From an uncultured Mucilaginibacter sp. (GTDB lineage: Bacteria > Bacteroidota > Bacteroidia > Sphingobacteriales > Sphingobacteriaceae): 37,546 bases of DNA. The position numbers and the translations under genes were made by a program. Position 1 is the stretch's first letter. The number at the start of each line of letters is the position of its first letter. Location: contig CAIPFE010000031.1 in assembly GCA_903864275.1 (NCBI GenBank), positions 1-37,546 on the forward strand. The letters run 5' to 3'. The notes under the pieces are model-generated. The model worked only from the letters and a program-made list of their open reading frames with translations, did no database searches and had not been told where the DNA came from. Below are positions 7,531 through 15,258 of this stretch, one piece after another.

Positions 7531-9432
7531 TTAAATATCAATTGTATCATAGAAACAGACTCCGTCTGGTAATTTGATGTTGGGAATATAAAACGGATTC
7601 CCTCTCCATCCTTTTTCAGTTGAGCCTATCACTTTATATAAAGTCAAAACAGTCCAATCTTCTAAGCTATCACTTATTCGACGGTCAGTGGGTGATAGTA
7701 ATGTTCCGGTGCCCTTAGCTATGTCTCTTTCAGTCCTTAGAATAAGTGCAAACCGGGATGTCGGCCGTTTCGTTGCAAGTGCCTGTACTGCATTTGAGAA
7801 TTTTTGGTTATTCCAGTCTTGCCCTTCTTCGTCACCAACATATTGAAGAATATCGACTAATAACTGAGAGCTTACCGGCACATATTTTTCGATGCTGTCT
7901 ATTTCACTGAGTAAAGAATCCAATCTCCGAGCATTATCCTGCACTGGGTTTGAAGAAAACAGGTTAACACCGCCAACAATCAAATTTAAAGCTCGATTAT
8001 CTAACACGTTAGCGCGCGTCGGTTTGACATTCGCAGGATAAATCAGCTGCAAACTGTCTATTTTGTTGTTTACTATTTGGTTTATAAGAATTCTGTTTGC
8101 AATATTAAGCTCAGCGAATAGGTTAAAAAGTGACGGAGGTAAAAATACCCTAAGCAAACCTTTATCCCGATCATATCCGAACATTCGAGCATGCTGCCAA
8201 AATGTGTCTGCCTGTGGAGTTTTCGCTTTCCTGCAGTAGTAAACAGTTTGTAACGCTGGGAATGTTACCCCTCGTCCTAGACTGTTTCCGCCAACTATTA
8301 TATTGTACCCTGATTGATAGTTAATATCTCGCGCTGCCGTTGAATTTAGTACAATGATGTTAAACTGCTCGTTCTCGATTAGTTTTGTAACTTCTTCGAA
8401 AATGTCGTCAAAATTTCCTATGTCAGGTTTCGACTTTTGAAGATCAGTCCACTGTTCTTTTAATTCTTTCTTAAAACCATCTTGCTCGGTTTCTTCTGTT
8501 ATTGATAAGATGAGTAGATTTAAGTGTTCTCCAAGCGCACGAGAAAAGTTTTCATGTGCAGATATTTTCACACTTGGGTGAACAAGAAAGTTGCAGGTCC
8601 CTTTACCTTGCAGAGAAAAGTTAGCGCAGACTACCAAAAACGACATTAATGAATCTTTTAGCCCGTCAGGGATATAACGATCAGGGTTTGAAACCTCATC
8701 TAGTTCATTTTCTTGGGTAAAATGTATACAGTAAGACTTTGGCTGAGAGTAAATAAAATCACCCCCAATGTACTCACTGCCAGGTTTGAAATAATAAACG
8801 AAAGCGGGCTTCCACCCGGAAATATTGCTTTGAAGAAGAATAGCTTGCGGAGTAGCGGTAACCTGAATAAACAAACTGCCAGTAGAGAGCGCTTTGATTG
8901 ACGCCAAATGGCTGTTAATGGTGCTTATTTTATTCTTGTTTACAAGCGTGTTTAAACTCGATGCATCAGCTTCGTCATCAATAATTACTATCGGCCGACC
9001 CACACAATAAGCTGATGATGAGAGCAGATTTCTCCACCGTTTCAGCACATTGGTGTTTTTCTTCAAGATGATGATAATAGGCTTTGCGAGTTTGTTTCTT
9101 AGAAAATCAATGTCATCTTCCTCTCCGTAGACATTGAAAGTTTGAAGGGCATTTATGGTTCTTTCAAGAGTCTGCCTTTGCAGGTAGATGTTATCTGTGG
9201 ACAATATAATGAATAACTCAAAACCTTTGTCGGCGAGTTTAGCAATTACTCCAAGAAGCTGGGCAGTTTTTCCGCTTTGCACATTTCCTAGCAGTAACCC
9301 TGTGAGGTGAGATTTGTAATCAAATTTTTCTTCGATAATATTAACAACCGAGGCGCTGGTTTCTTCAACGGAATCCCTTAGCGAACCTGACTGGGCCTTT
9401 ATTATATTCAGGTATTGGGATAAATGGTTCAT
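7531..9432 (-). CDS. Z1-domain ATPase of a restriction system
   Basis: A 633-residue protein with the Z1 helicase-like fold: Walker A GNVQSGKT (49-56), IDDEAD (151-156), TATPQ (192-196) and a conserved GGNSLGRG...PQADTFWQHARMFGY region around 375-420. Z1 proteins are found in restriction-like operons with DNA methyltransferases and nucleases, where they are thought to supply ATP-driven remodelling or translocation. The start overlaps the stop of the PLD nuclease gene by the 4 bases ATGA, so the two are translationally coupled. It is the last gene of the methyltransferase-nuclease-Z1 operon. Confidence 0.85.
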   Translation of the reverse strand: MNHLSQYLNIIKAQSGSLRDSVEETSASVVNIIEEKFDYKSHLTGLLLGNVQSGKTAQLLGVIAKLADKGFELFIILSTDNIYLQRQTLERTINALQTFNVYGEEDDIDFLRNKLAKPIIIILKKNTNVLKRWRNLLSSSAYCVGRPIVIIDDEADASSLNTLVNKNKISTINSHLASIKALSTGSLFIQVTATPQAILLQSNISGWKPAFVYYFKPGSEYIGGDFIYSQPKSYCIHFTQENELDEVSNPDRYIPDGLKDSLMSFLVVCANFSLQGKGTCNFLVHPSVKISAHENFSRALGEHLNLLILSITEETEQDGFKKELKEQWTDLQKSKPDIGNFDDIFEEVTKLIENEQFNIIVLNSTAARDINYQSGYNIIVGGNSLGRGVTFPALQTVYYCRKAKTPQADTFWQHARMFGYDRDKGLLRVFLPPSLFNLFAELNIANRILINQIVNNKIDSLQLIYPANVKPTRANVLDNRALNLIVGGVNLFSSNPVQDNARRLDSLLSEIDSIEKYVPVSSQLLVDILQYVGDEEGQDWNNQKFSNAVQALATKRPTSRFALILRTERDIAKGTGTLLSPTDRRISDSLEDWTVLTLYKVIGSTEKGWRGNPFYIPNIKLPDGVCFYDTIDI

Positions 9433-10463
9433 CGATCAGGCTTAAAGCTTATAAACCACACGTTTTCTTTTCTCGTGGCACGTAAATTTATCGTATTTCT
9501 CCCGTATTTTTCAAGAACTTCGTCAGTAACTGGATTTCCGATGCTTAATGCACCTGAATCTTCAAGCCTGCCTTTTATCCATTTACCAAGAATTTTAAGG
9601 TCTTCTTTCGATCTAAAGTTTTTACTGTAATCGCCGTTTGTTTCGCATTGAAAATACCAGCCGTCATCGGTATATACCGCAAACGATTGGTGAGCAGGGT
9701 AACCCTTCTGTGAAGTAATTTTGTTTGAAACAATAATTTCCACTTCATACCAAGGACGGGGCATTTCATACCCGCGCTTGTCCACTCTGCCTTTACCAAA
9801 AAAAGCATTCAAGTTACTTTTCGGCTCTGTTTTAACGGGGATATCGAAATTAAGGCTCATGGTTTGACTCAAAACATCGGCAAGTTCTTCAGTAGATACT
9901 TTTTTAACATTCTCGTGCTGATCTAGAAGCTGATTGAATTCATTAAATGTAGTTATCGTAACGCTTTCTAGTGGAGATCCAATCCGTTTAGTAATGACTC
10001 CAATAGAGTCAAATATTGGGTTAGATTCTTCACCTTCCAGTAAAATATCGGCCTCATAAAGCCTGTTCACTTTATCATAGAGGCTGCCTAAATTAGATGA
10101 CCCGACAATTGCTGCCTTTGAACTGTCATTCATGGTAAACGAGTACATTTTGCCATGAAATTTCATGATATTAGAGAGATAGACAAACCCTAAACCGTTC
10201 TCATTTAAAAACTTATTGAGAGCTGTAGCAGCCTCATATTGCGTTCTAGTAAACCCATCAAAATAATGCATCCCGATGAGCAACTCAATACGAGGTTTAC
10301 TATTGAGTTCGACAATTCGCTTAAGTTCGATAAGTGCGTCAGACGAAATATAACCGCTGGCAATTTGAAGCACGCTGCAATCCTTAATTGCTTTTTCGAA
10401 ATAATTCCTGGATGAATTGTTTTCGAATACAATCGGGGGGAAATTTGATAATAACAGCTCCAT
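9429..10463 (-). CDS. NgoFVII-type PLD-fold restriction endonuclease
   Basis: A 344-residue nuclease. Residues 1-190 form a phospholipase-D-like domain with FHGKMYSF (H103, K105) and VGSSNLG (120-126), the HxK-x(n)-S/N signature used by PLD nucleases as homodimers. The C-terminal part (about 225-340, with YEVEIIVSNK and a Trp-rich segment) fits the B3-like DNA-recognition domain of NgoFVII relatives. It would cut DNA not protected by the methyltransferase encoded 12 bp upstream. The downstream gene overlaps by 4 bp. Confidence 0.82.
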   Translation of the reverse strand: MELLLSNFPPIVFENNSSRNYFEKAIKDCSVLQIASGYISSDALIELKRIVELNSKPRIELLIGMHYFDGFTRTQYEAATALNKFLNENGLGFVYLSNIMKFHGKMYSFTMNDSSKAAIVGSSNLGSLYDKVNRLYEADILLEGEESNPIFDSIGVITKRIGSPLESVTITTFNEFNQLLDQHENVKKVSTEELADVLSQTMSLNFDIPVKTEPKSNLNAFFGKGRVDKRGYEMPRPWYEVEIIVSNKITSQKGYPAHQSFAVYTDDGWYFQCETNGDYSKNFRSKEDLKILGKWIKGRLEDSGALSIGNPVTDEVLEKYGRNTINLRATRKENVWFISFKPDR

Positions 10464-10475
10464 AAGATGACAAGT

Positions 10476-11570
10476 TTATGATGCCAGGCTCAATTCCAAT
10501 CGTTCCTGAATTGACATACTTTGAAATTCTATGCTCTTTTTCTTAAGGTCGAACTCATTGTAATTTCCAGAAAACAGAGGAAGTAATGCCTTTGCTACTG
10601 CTAATACTCCATTTGGCGGAACTGCATTGCCTATTTGCTTTCTTACGTCAGCCACTGAACCTTTAAACATTAGATCGTCAGGGAAACTTTGCAAACGGGC
10701 TCTTTCCCGATTTGTTAGAGGCCGAGGCTCCGGGTAATGGTATCCCCAGGTTCCTCCGCCTCCGGCTGCGATGATTGTTTTAGAAGGCTCATTTAGCTTT
10801 AACCTTCTGTACACATGACTGATCATTCCCTTGACATATAAAGGATGATCTCTTGGAATGTCAGTAAAATTTCCGCCCTCTGGGATTAGCTTCAAAAGCT
10901 CCCTCGTTCTATCAGTTATATTCATATGCTCGTTGTTAAACGGCAACTTTGTTGCACCTTTTATCGCTTCGCCAGCTGTTACATAAGGCACTTTGCCTTT
11001 TGGTCCATGTGTGGGAGCAGGGTGAGAAAAATTAAATCCAGTGTCAATACGGACGCCAACAATTAAAACCCGTTCCCGAAGCTGAGGAACACCATATTCA
11101 GCAAAATTGTACAATCTAGGAGTAACGATATATCCAGGCAGTATACTTTCAAAGTCTTTTACAATTTGCTCAATTGCTTTTTTGTTATTTGCTGTAAGTA
11201 ACCCCTTAACATTTTCTGCAATGAATGCTTTCGGTTTTTTTGCATCAACAAACCGCAAAAAGCTTTTATATAGGTTTCCGCGTTCACCATGTAATCCAGG
11301 ACGCTTCCAAATCATCGAGAAATCCTGGCACGGAAACCCCCCTAAAATTAAGTCGCAGTCCGGTATGGATTTATCGGTATAAGGGTCGATTTTTTCAATA
11401 TCACCTTCAACGATAATACCGTCTCCAAAATATTCTTTAAATGTTTCGCAAGCCCAATGATCAAAATCGTTTGCCCAGACGGTTTCATACCCAGCCTTAT
11501 GAAAGCCCAAATCAAGACCGCCACAGCCTGAAAATAGAGAGATAATTTTTGGTTTAACTTGTTTTTTCAT
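10476..11570 (-). CDS. DNA (cytosine-5) methyltransferase
   Basis: A 364-residue C5 methyltransferase. Motif I is ISLFSGCGGLDLGF (10-23), motif IV GGFPCQDFS with the catalytic C81, motif VI ENVKGLL (120-126), and motif X QIGNAVPP near the C-terminus. The region between motifs VIII and IX carries the target-recognition domain, and the length is normal for a single-specificity enzyme. It is the first gene of an operon with the PLD nuclease and the Z1 ATPase and is the modification half of the system. The target site cannot be read from sequence. A separate vsr gene lies 184 bp upstream, as is common next to C5 methyltransferases. Confidence 0.93.
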   Translation of the reverse strand: MKKQVKPKIISLFSGCGGLDLGFHKAGYETVWANDFDHWACETFKEYFGDGIIVEGDIEKIDPYTDKSIPDCDLILGGFPCQDFSMIWKRPGLHGERGNLYKSFLRFVDAKKPKAFIAENVKGLLTANNKKAIEQIVKDFESILPGYIVTPRLYNFAEYGVPQLRERVLIVGVRIDTGFNFSHPAPTHGPKGKVPYVTAGEAIKGATKLPFNNEHMNITDRTRELLKLIPEGGNFTDIPRDHPLYVKGMISHVYRRLKLNEPSKTIIAAGGGGTWGYHYPEPRPLTNRERARLQSFPDDLMFKGSVADVRKQIGNAVPPNGVLAVAKALLPLFSGNYNEFDLKKKSIEFQSMSIQERLELSLAS

Positions 11571-11584
11571 TTATAATAATTTTC

Positions 11585-11592
11585 CAAATCTA
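11585..11592 (-). promoter_or_regulatory. Bacteroidota-type -7 element of the methyltransferase operon
   Basis: On the minus strand the bases read TAGATTTG, matching TAnnTTTG, 15 bp before the methyltransferase ATG. The -33 box is not clear. Confidence 0.5.
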
Positions 11593-11603
11593 CATAAATA
11601 TTA

Positions 11604-11620
11604 TACTAAATTTATTAGTA
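11604..11620. promoter_or_regulatory. Palindrome overlapping the promoter region
   Basis: TACTAA-ATTTA-TTAGTA has 6-bp arms and lies 12 bp upstream of the -7 element, between the expected -7 and -33 boxes. It could be an operator for the restriction-modification operon. No controller (C) protein gene is adjacent. The region is AT-rich, so chance symmetry is possible. Confidence 0.3.
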
Positions 11621-11753
11621 AAATGGAAATTACTTATAAACATAAGGAGCTTTTCGAAAATAGTTCCTTTAAAGTTGCCAACACGGCTATGAATCAAAAG
11701 AAGTTATGGAACTAAGTTTCTGTTTGTCAATTCATTAATTAAAAAAATAACGT

Positions 11754-12194
11754 CTATAACTCAACTTGTGCTAAGGCATCGGGTGCAGTCAAAAAAAGGG
11801 TTAATTTTTCCAAAGTGTCTCGTTTCGCGGTCTTGAGTTCACACTCCCAAATTTTTATAACCTTCCACCCCAACATTTTCAGTTTTTCCTCGTTTTGTAA
11901 GCCGCGAGAAATATTCTTTTCAATTTTTGGCAACCAATAATTCTGATTGCTCTTAGGTTTTACAAAATAACGACATTCATTATGTCCATGCCAAAAACAG
12001 CCATGAATAAAAACCACTGTTTTGAATTTTTTCAAGACAATATCAGGTTTGCCGGGAAGGTTTTTTTTATGCAGTCGATACCTAAAGCCTAATTTGAAAA
12101 GGTACCGCCGGACGACCATTTCAGGTGTGGTGTCTTTGCTTTTTATCCTGGACATATTGTAACTTCGTGTCGCTTTCGAATGAGTATCAGTCAT
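11754..12194 (-). CDS. vsr: Very-short-patch-repair endonuclease
   Basis: A 146-residue Vsr nuclease. It has the family N-terminus (RSYNMSRIKSKDTTPE), the metal-binding aspartate D51 in GKPDIVL, and FIHGCFWHGH (62-71) in place of the Escherichia coli TTECFWHHH segment, followed by W...KIEKN and WKVIKIWECEL. Vsr nicks beside the thymine of T:G mismatches formed by deamination of 5-methylcytosine, so it offsets the mutagenic cost of the C5 methyltransferase. It is on the same strand as that gene but 184 bp upstream, and probably has its own promoter. Confidence 0.93.
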   Translation of the reverse strand: MTDTHSKATRSYNMSRIKSKDTTPEMVVRRYLFKLGFRYRLHKKNLPGKPDIVLKKFKTVVFIHGCFWHGHNECRYFVKPKSNQNYWLPKIEKNISRGLQNEEKLKMLGWKVIKIWECELKTAKRDTLEKLTLFLTAPDALAQVEL

Positions 12195-12266
12195 ATTGAT
12201 ATGTTACAATGATTTAAAAAAGTTAAAACAATCCACAAGTTAAATAATATTTTTATCCATTACTAT

Positions 12267-12506
12267 ATGAACTTTTGGCAAAACTCCGGTTTACAATATC
12301 GAGACTTAATTGATATATCAGAAGACAAATTAATTGTTTTGAGTAACGGCATGTCCCGCCAAGATATTATCGATTGGCTGGCTTGGAATGATAGAAACGG
12401 GATTTACCGTGATGAAGATTCCATTAAAGAACTCGGCAATATAATGTCGCGTGAAGAGGGAATAGAAATAATGATCCGCCAAATCACACAAAGCGAATAT
12501 CGTTAA
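12267..12506 (+). CDS. Small hypothetical protein
   Basis: A 79-residue soluble, mostly helical protein of unknown function containing LSNGMSRQDIIDWLAWNDRNGIY. It starts at ATG, is divergent from vsr with a 72-bp AT-rich gap, and is followed immediately by a good terminator, which supports it being a real transcription unit. No family is recognised. Confidence 0.55.
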   Translation: MNFWQNSGLQYRDLIDISEDKLIVLSNGMSRQDIIDWLAWNDRNGIYRDEDSIKELGNIMSREEGIEIMIRQITQSEYR

Positions 12507-12512
12507 CAACTC

Positions 12513-12540
12513 AAGCTATGTACATACATGGCTTTTTTTA
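12513..12540 (+). terminator. Rho-independent terminator
   Basis: AGC-T-ATGT-ACAT-ACAT-G-GCT forms a hairpin followed by seven T, seven bases after the stop of the 79-residue gene. Confidence 0.7.
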
Positions 12541-12570
12541 GGAAATAAGGCATTCTTCTCTCCCAAATTC

Positions 12571-12683
12571 CACAAAAAGTAACGCCAGGTTAAGATCAAC
12601 TATTTTAGAGCTTTTCAAGCACAAAAATAGTTGACCGGCTTTTTCCGCTACCGCGGGCCGAACCTGGCATACATTTTTGTGGG
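12571..12683. repeat. Three-tier nested inverted repeat
   Basis: Three pairs of arms nest inside one another: CCACAAAAA (12571) with TTTTTGTGG (to 12683), GCCAGGTT (12585) with AACCTGGC (12662), and CAACTATTTT (12598) with AAAATAGTTG (12625). The 27-base stretch between the second and third closing arms contains a further CGGC...GGCCG. Such order is unlikely by chance and predicts a branched stem as RNA or single-stranded DNA. It starts the roughly 500-bp non-coding stretch 12541-13060, in which no protein gene is supported. Confidence 0.75.
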
Positions 12684-12861
12684 AGTAAGGTCGTTCATCA
12701 TATGAGCTGCCTCTGTTCTTGCGCCAGTTTCCCTCAAGCCACTCGCTACACTCCTTCTTCGCTACGCTCATCATCCATGGCGCTCCCGTTTTCGTTTCAA
12801 CAGGTGCAAGTCCAGCCGCTCATCATAATTTTGCTCGCCTGCTCTATCGCAAAAGGCTTCA

Positions 12862-12927
12862 CAGCGGGCATTGCGCTTGATTTCCTTTCTTGGCCCTGGC
12901 TCTAATCAAGCACTAATGCCCGCTGTT
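12862..12927. repeat. Nested inverted repeat
   Basis: ACAGCGGGCATT (12862-12873) pairs with AATGCCCGCTGT (12916-12927), and inside them GCTTGATT (12876) pairs with AATCAAGC (12905-12912). The loop is 21 bases. It belongs to the same hairpin series as the repeat at 12571-12683. Confidence 0.75.
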
Positions 12928-12941
12928 CGTGTCGGGACATT

Positions 12942-12973
12942 CTACGCAGCCACTCCGCTCTCCCTGCGTAGAC
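12942..12973. repeat. Inverted repeat
   Basis: TCTACGCAG pairs perfectly with CTGCGTAGA across 14 bases. Third member of the hairpin series. Confidence 0.65.
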
Positions 12974-12990
12974 CTTTTGCTCAGCTCGCA

Positions 12991-13014
12991 CCAACTCCGC
13001 AGGCTGCGTTGGTT
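12991..13014. repeat. Inverted repeat
   Basis: ACCAAC pairs with GTTGGT across 12 bases, in a GC-rich stretch that ends in GGCTCGCGCCTAAG. Last member of the hairpin series, before the next gene. Confidence 0.5.
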
Positions 13015-13061
13015 CGGGCGGCTCGCGCCTAAGCAATCTCTTATGTAAGACAATAATGTGT

Positions 13062-13069
13062 AAGTTTGA
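13062..13069 (+). promoter_or_regulatory. Bacteroidota-type -7 element
   Basis: TAAGTTTG matches TAnnTTTG and lies 19 bp before the ATG at 13089. It supports that ATG over the in-frame ATG at 13056, which would lie upstream of transcription start. Confidence 0.45.
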
Positions 13070-13088
13070 ATATCAGATAATAATCAAA

Positions 13089-13679
13089 ATGGATTCAGTT
13101 TTAACCTCCAAAGACATTGAGGACTTTTGGATAAGAGTTTACTTAGGTGCAAATAAAGACCTAATCGAATCTGCTATTGACCGTGCTTATCTTGATTTTA
13201 ATAGGACATTACATGGCGTTGCAAAGCTGAAAACAGCAGAAAGCTCCACAAGATTGAAAGACGTAGTAAGAAATATTGTCACGCTTGCGATGGAAAAAAA
13301 ATTTACATCTCAACATGAATTTGATGAATGGCATGAGAGCTGTTGTGATTACCTAATTGATGCATGCAAGGAAGCCACAACTCACAATATGTTTTATGGC
13401 CAGGCGCAAAAATGGATTAACATGTCCTTTAAGTACATGTTTGCTTTGGGAAAACAACGTTTGCCTGGAATCGACCTAAATTATCAATACTTCCATGTTC
13501 CAATTGATAATATTATCCAAAAAATTCTTAAGTTGGAAAATATTAAACCTTTTAAAATATCATGGAGCCGAATTAACTCTTATGAAAACTATTTAGACTA
13601 TCAAAAACAAATTCGTTTGAAATTTTCAAATAGGATACCATTAGATGTAGAGTTTTTATTGTTTAATAAATCCAAGTGA
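13089..13679 (+). CDS. Hypothetical protein
   Basis: A 196-residue soluble protein, predicted mostly helical, with no recognised family. Visible features are a cluster of acidic and aromatic residues (FDEWHESCCDYLIDACKE) and a C-terminal segment rich in Asn, Tyr and Lys. An in-frame ATG at 13056 would add 11 residues, but a -7 element between the two ATGs favours this start. It is AT-rich, stands alone directly after the palindrome series and has no operon partner, which fits recently acquired cargo. Confidence 0.55.
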   Translation: MDSVLTSKDIEDFWIRVYLGANKDLIESAIDRAYLDFNRTLHGVAKLKTAESSTRLKDVVRNIVTLAMEKKFTSQHEFDEWHESCCDYLIDACKEATTHNMFYGQAQKWINMSFKYMFALGKQRLPGIDLNYQYFHVPIDNIIQKILKLENIKPFKISWSRINSYENYLDYQKQIRLKFSNRIPLDVEFLLFNKSK

Positions 13680-13705
13680 GTTTTAATGTGCAGGTATTCA
13701 TTAAA

Positions 13706-14062
13706 TTACTTAACCACTTTTACTGCACTCGCTTCTGTGACAACTATTTCGGGCTTGCCCTTGTAGTCAATCACTTTTCCTGTCACGGTCACTTGTTTGC
13801 CTTTCCAGTCCACTTCGGGCTTGCCTGAAAATTTGTCCCGCGAGGCGGGAGGAATCATTACCGTAAGCAATTGGTTGGGATAATACCCGCCCAAATCAAT
13901 CAGGGTCATATTTGAGGATAATAGTTTCCCGCCATACACTTTGTCGGTAATGGTAATGGTGTCGCCAATGTGCGCTTTGGCATCTTTGGCGGCAATAGAT
14001 ATTTGTGCGCCACTTGCATCGGCCAACAGCGCAAATAAAGAGAAAATACAGAGAAATTTCAT
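13706..14062 (-). CDS. Secreted OB-fold-like protein
   Basis: A 118-residue protein with a cleavable signal peptide (about 1-19, ending DASGA). The mature part has alternating beta strands ending in KQVTVTGKVIDYKGKPEIVVTE, a pattern typical of small OB folds of the tRNA_anti-like or nucleic-acid-binding type. Export to the periplasm argues against a cytoplasmic DNA role. Its exact ligand is unknown. It is convergent with the 196-residue gene and divergent from the XRE regulator. Confidence 0.6.
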   Translation of the reverse strand: MKFLCIFSLFALLADASGAQISIAAKDAKAHIGDTITITDKVYGGKLLSSNMTLIDLGGYYPNQLLTVMIPPASRDKFSGKPEVDWKGKQVTVTGKVIDYKGKPEIVVTEASAVKVVK

Positions 14063-14158
14063 AAGGTGAATATACTTATAAAAACATAATGGGAAAACAC
14101 TAAAACCTACAGTTATAATTTAAAAGCAACGGTTGTACTACTCCTCGTTCCGCATTGA

Positions 14159-14166
14159 TATGTTTG
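14159..14166 (+). promoter_or_regulatory. Bacteroidota-type -7 element of the XRE gene
   Basis: TATGTTTG matches TAnnTTTG, with a TTG at 14133 as a possible -33 box 23 bases upstream. It lies only 4 bases before the start codon, which would give a leaderless transcript. Confidence 0.35.
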
Positions 14167-14170
14167 CTGT

Positions 14171-14524
14171 ATGGAACAGCATATACATATCGGCCAAAAC
14201 ATAAGCAAAATCCGTGAATTGCTCGGTATTAAGCAAGAAACCTTAGCGGCAAACCTAAAAATCAGTCAGCAGACAGTGTCAAAAATTGAACAAACAAAAC
14301 AACTCAACCAACATACCATTAATCGAATAGCCGCTGCCCTGGAAGTTCCCGCAACGGCCATCGCACAATATAATGATAAGCTTATAATAGATTATTTGAA
14401 AGGATGCGTGGGTGGCCATCCGATGAACGTAGTACCACAGTATTTCGAACTACTTAAAAAAATGGTGGTACTTTTTGAACAGATTCTGCAACTGGAACAG
14501 AAAACAGTAAGTGAACCGGCATAA
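14171..14524 (+). CDS. XRE-family transcriptional regulator
   Basis: A 117-residue protein with a Cro/C1-type helix-turn-helix at about residues 8-62 (ISKIRELLGIKQETLAANL, then ISQQTVSKIEQTKQLNQHTINRIAAAL). The C-terminal 50 residues look like a short dimerisation helix. It probably represses its own promoter or the ATPase genes downstream, with which it is co-oriented. A long imperfect hairpin lies between it and the next gene. Confidence 0.85.
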   Translation: MEQHIHIGQNISKIRELLGIKQETLAANLKISQQTVSKIEQTKQLNQHTINRIAAALEVPATAIAQYNDKLIIDYLKGCVGGHPMNVVPQYFELLKKMVVLFEQILQLEQKTVSEPA

Positions 14525-14580
14525 GTCGTTTCAAAACATGCCTGGACCGCTTATTGCACCGCTTTCACAAAGTAAGCATC

Positions 14581-14653
14581 GCAGCGATACCGTCAAGGGC
14601 ATGTAAATGGGCGGTGATTGTTTTTTGTAGCCCACCCTTGACGGCACCGCTGC
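14581..14653. repeat. Long imperfect hairpin between XRE and ATPase genes
   Basis: Two 19-base arms (14581-14599 and 14635-14653) match at 17 positions around CCGTCAAGGG/CCCTTGACGG and GCAGCG/CGCTGC. Both differences can form G-U pairs as RNA. Inside the loop TGGGC pairs with GCCCA. There is no T-run, so it is not a standard terminator. It could be a structured leader, an RNA gene or a protein-binding site. Confidence 0.55.
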
Positions 14654-14787
14654 TATCCGCTGCCGGTTGTTTACGCAATGCAATGGCTATGTGTGTACAA
14701 TGGTTTGTTTGGAAACGATTGAATGTTTGCAAATTACGATAACACTCATTACTTTTATTCAGTTTTCACCTTATCCTGTACGAACCA

Positions 14788-15258
14788 ATGGCAAGCCAAA
14801 CCACCGTCCACTCGCACCAGTCGCAGCATTTTGAAGATTTGCAAATGTCTGCACGCGATTTCTATGCGCTGTTAAAGCGCATCATCGAAGAGTACAAATA
14901 CCCTGATGTCAAATGTGAACCCGTCACACTTAGTGAGAGCGGGCTATTTTCATCGAAACGAGAGTATTTGCGTATTTCAAAGCAGCGCCATCATTATTAT
15001 GTTTGCGCGTGTCCATTCGGCAAAAGCTTCTTTATCAGCTGGTGGCTCCAGGAGGATGCAAACACCACCGCGAACATCACCCGAAAATTTGGCTGGTTCG
15101 GCAGGGTAGTCGCAACCCGTATGGAAAGCAAAACATACTATGAAATGGACACCGAGCTGATGTTCACCTCTAGCATCAATTCAATAATCAAATTGGCGGT
15201 TGAAAAGGTAAAAGCGGACAAGGGGTATCGGAAGGATGTCGTAATTGAGAACAACTGA
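14788..15258 (+). CDS. Hypothetical protein coupled to the ATPase gene
   Basis: A 156-residue soluble protein of unknown family. It has a helical start (MSARDFYALLKRIIEEY), a central beta-rich part with YYVCACPFGKSFFISWWL, and a helical C-terminus. Its stop codon overlaps the start of the 975-residue ATPase gene (TGATG), so the two are translationally coupled and probably work in one complex. No signal peptide or membrane segment is seen. Confidence 0.65.
   Translation: MASQTTVHSHQSQHFEDLQMSARDFYALLKRIIEEYKYPDVKCEPVTLSESGLFSSKREYLRISKQRHHYYVCACPFGKSFFISWWLQEDANTTANITRKFGWFGRVVATRMESKTYYEMDTELMFTSSINSIIKLAVEKVKADKGYRKDVVIENN

Noticed and set aside
10476..12194. A controller (C) protein gene for the restriction system.
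   Set aside because: No small HTH gene lies in or next to the locus; the nearest XRE gene is at 14171 and separated by unrelated genes.
12702..12905. An open frame through the palindrome region on the plus strand.
   Set aside because: Its peptide has no protein-like pattern, and the DNA is explained by inverted repeats.
12541..13055. Integron attC sites in the palindrome series.
   Set aside because: No paired GTTRRRY and RYYYAAC core sites flank the stems, and no integron integrase or cassette array is present.
14554..14742. A 62-codon frame between the XRE gene and the next gene.
   Set aside because: It runs through the long hairpin, has Cys/Trp-rich random-looking composition and no neighbour support.
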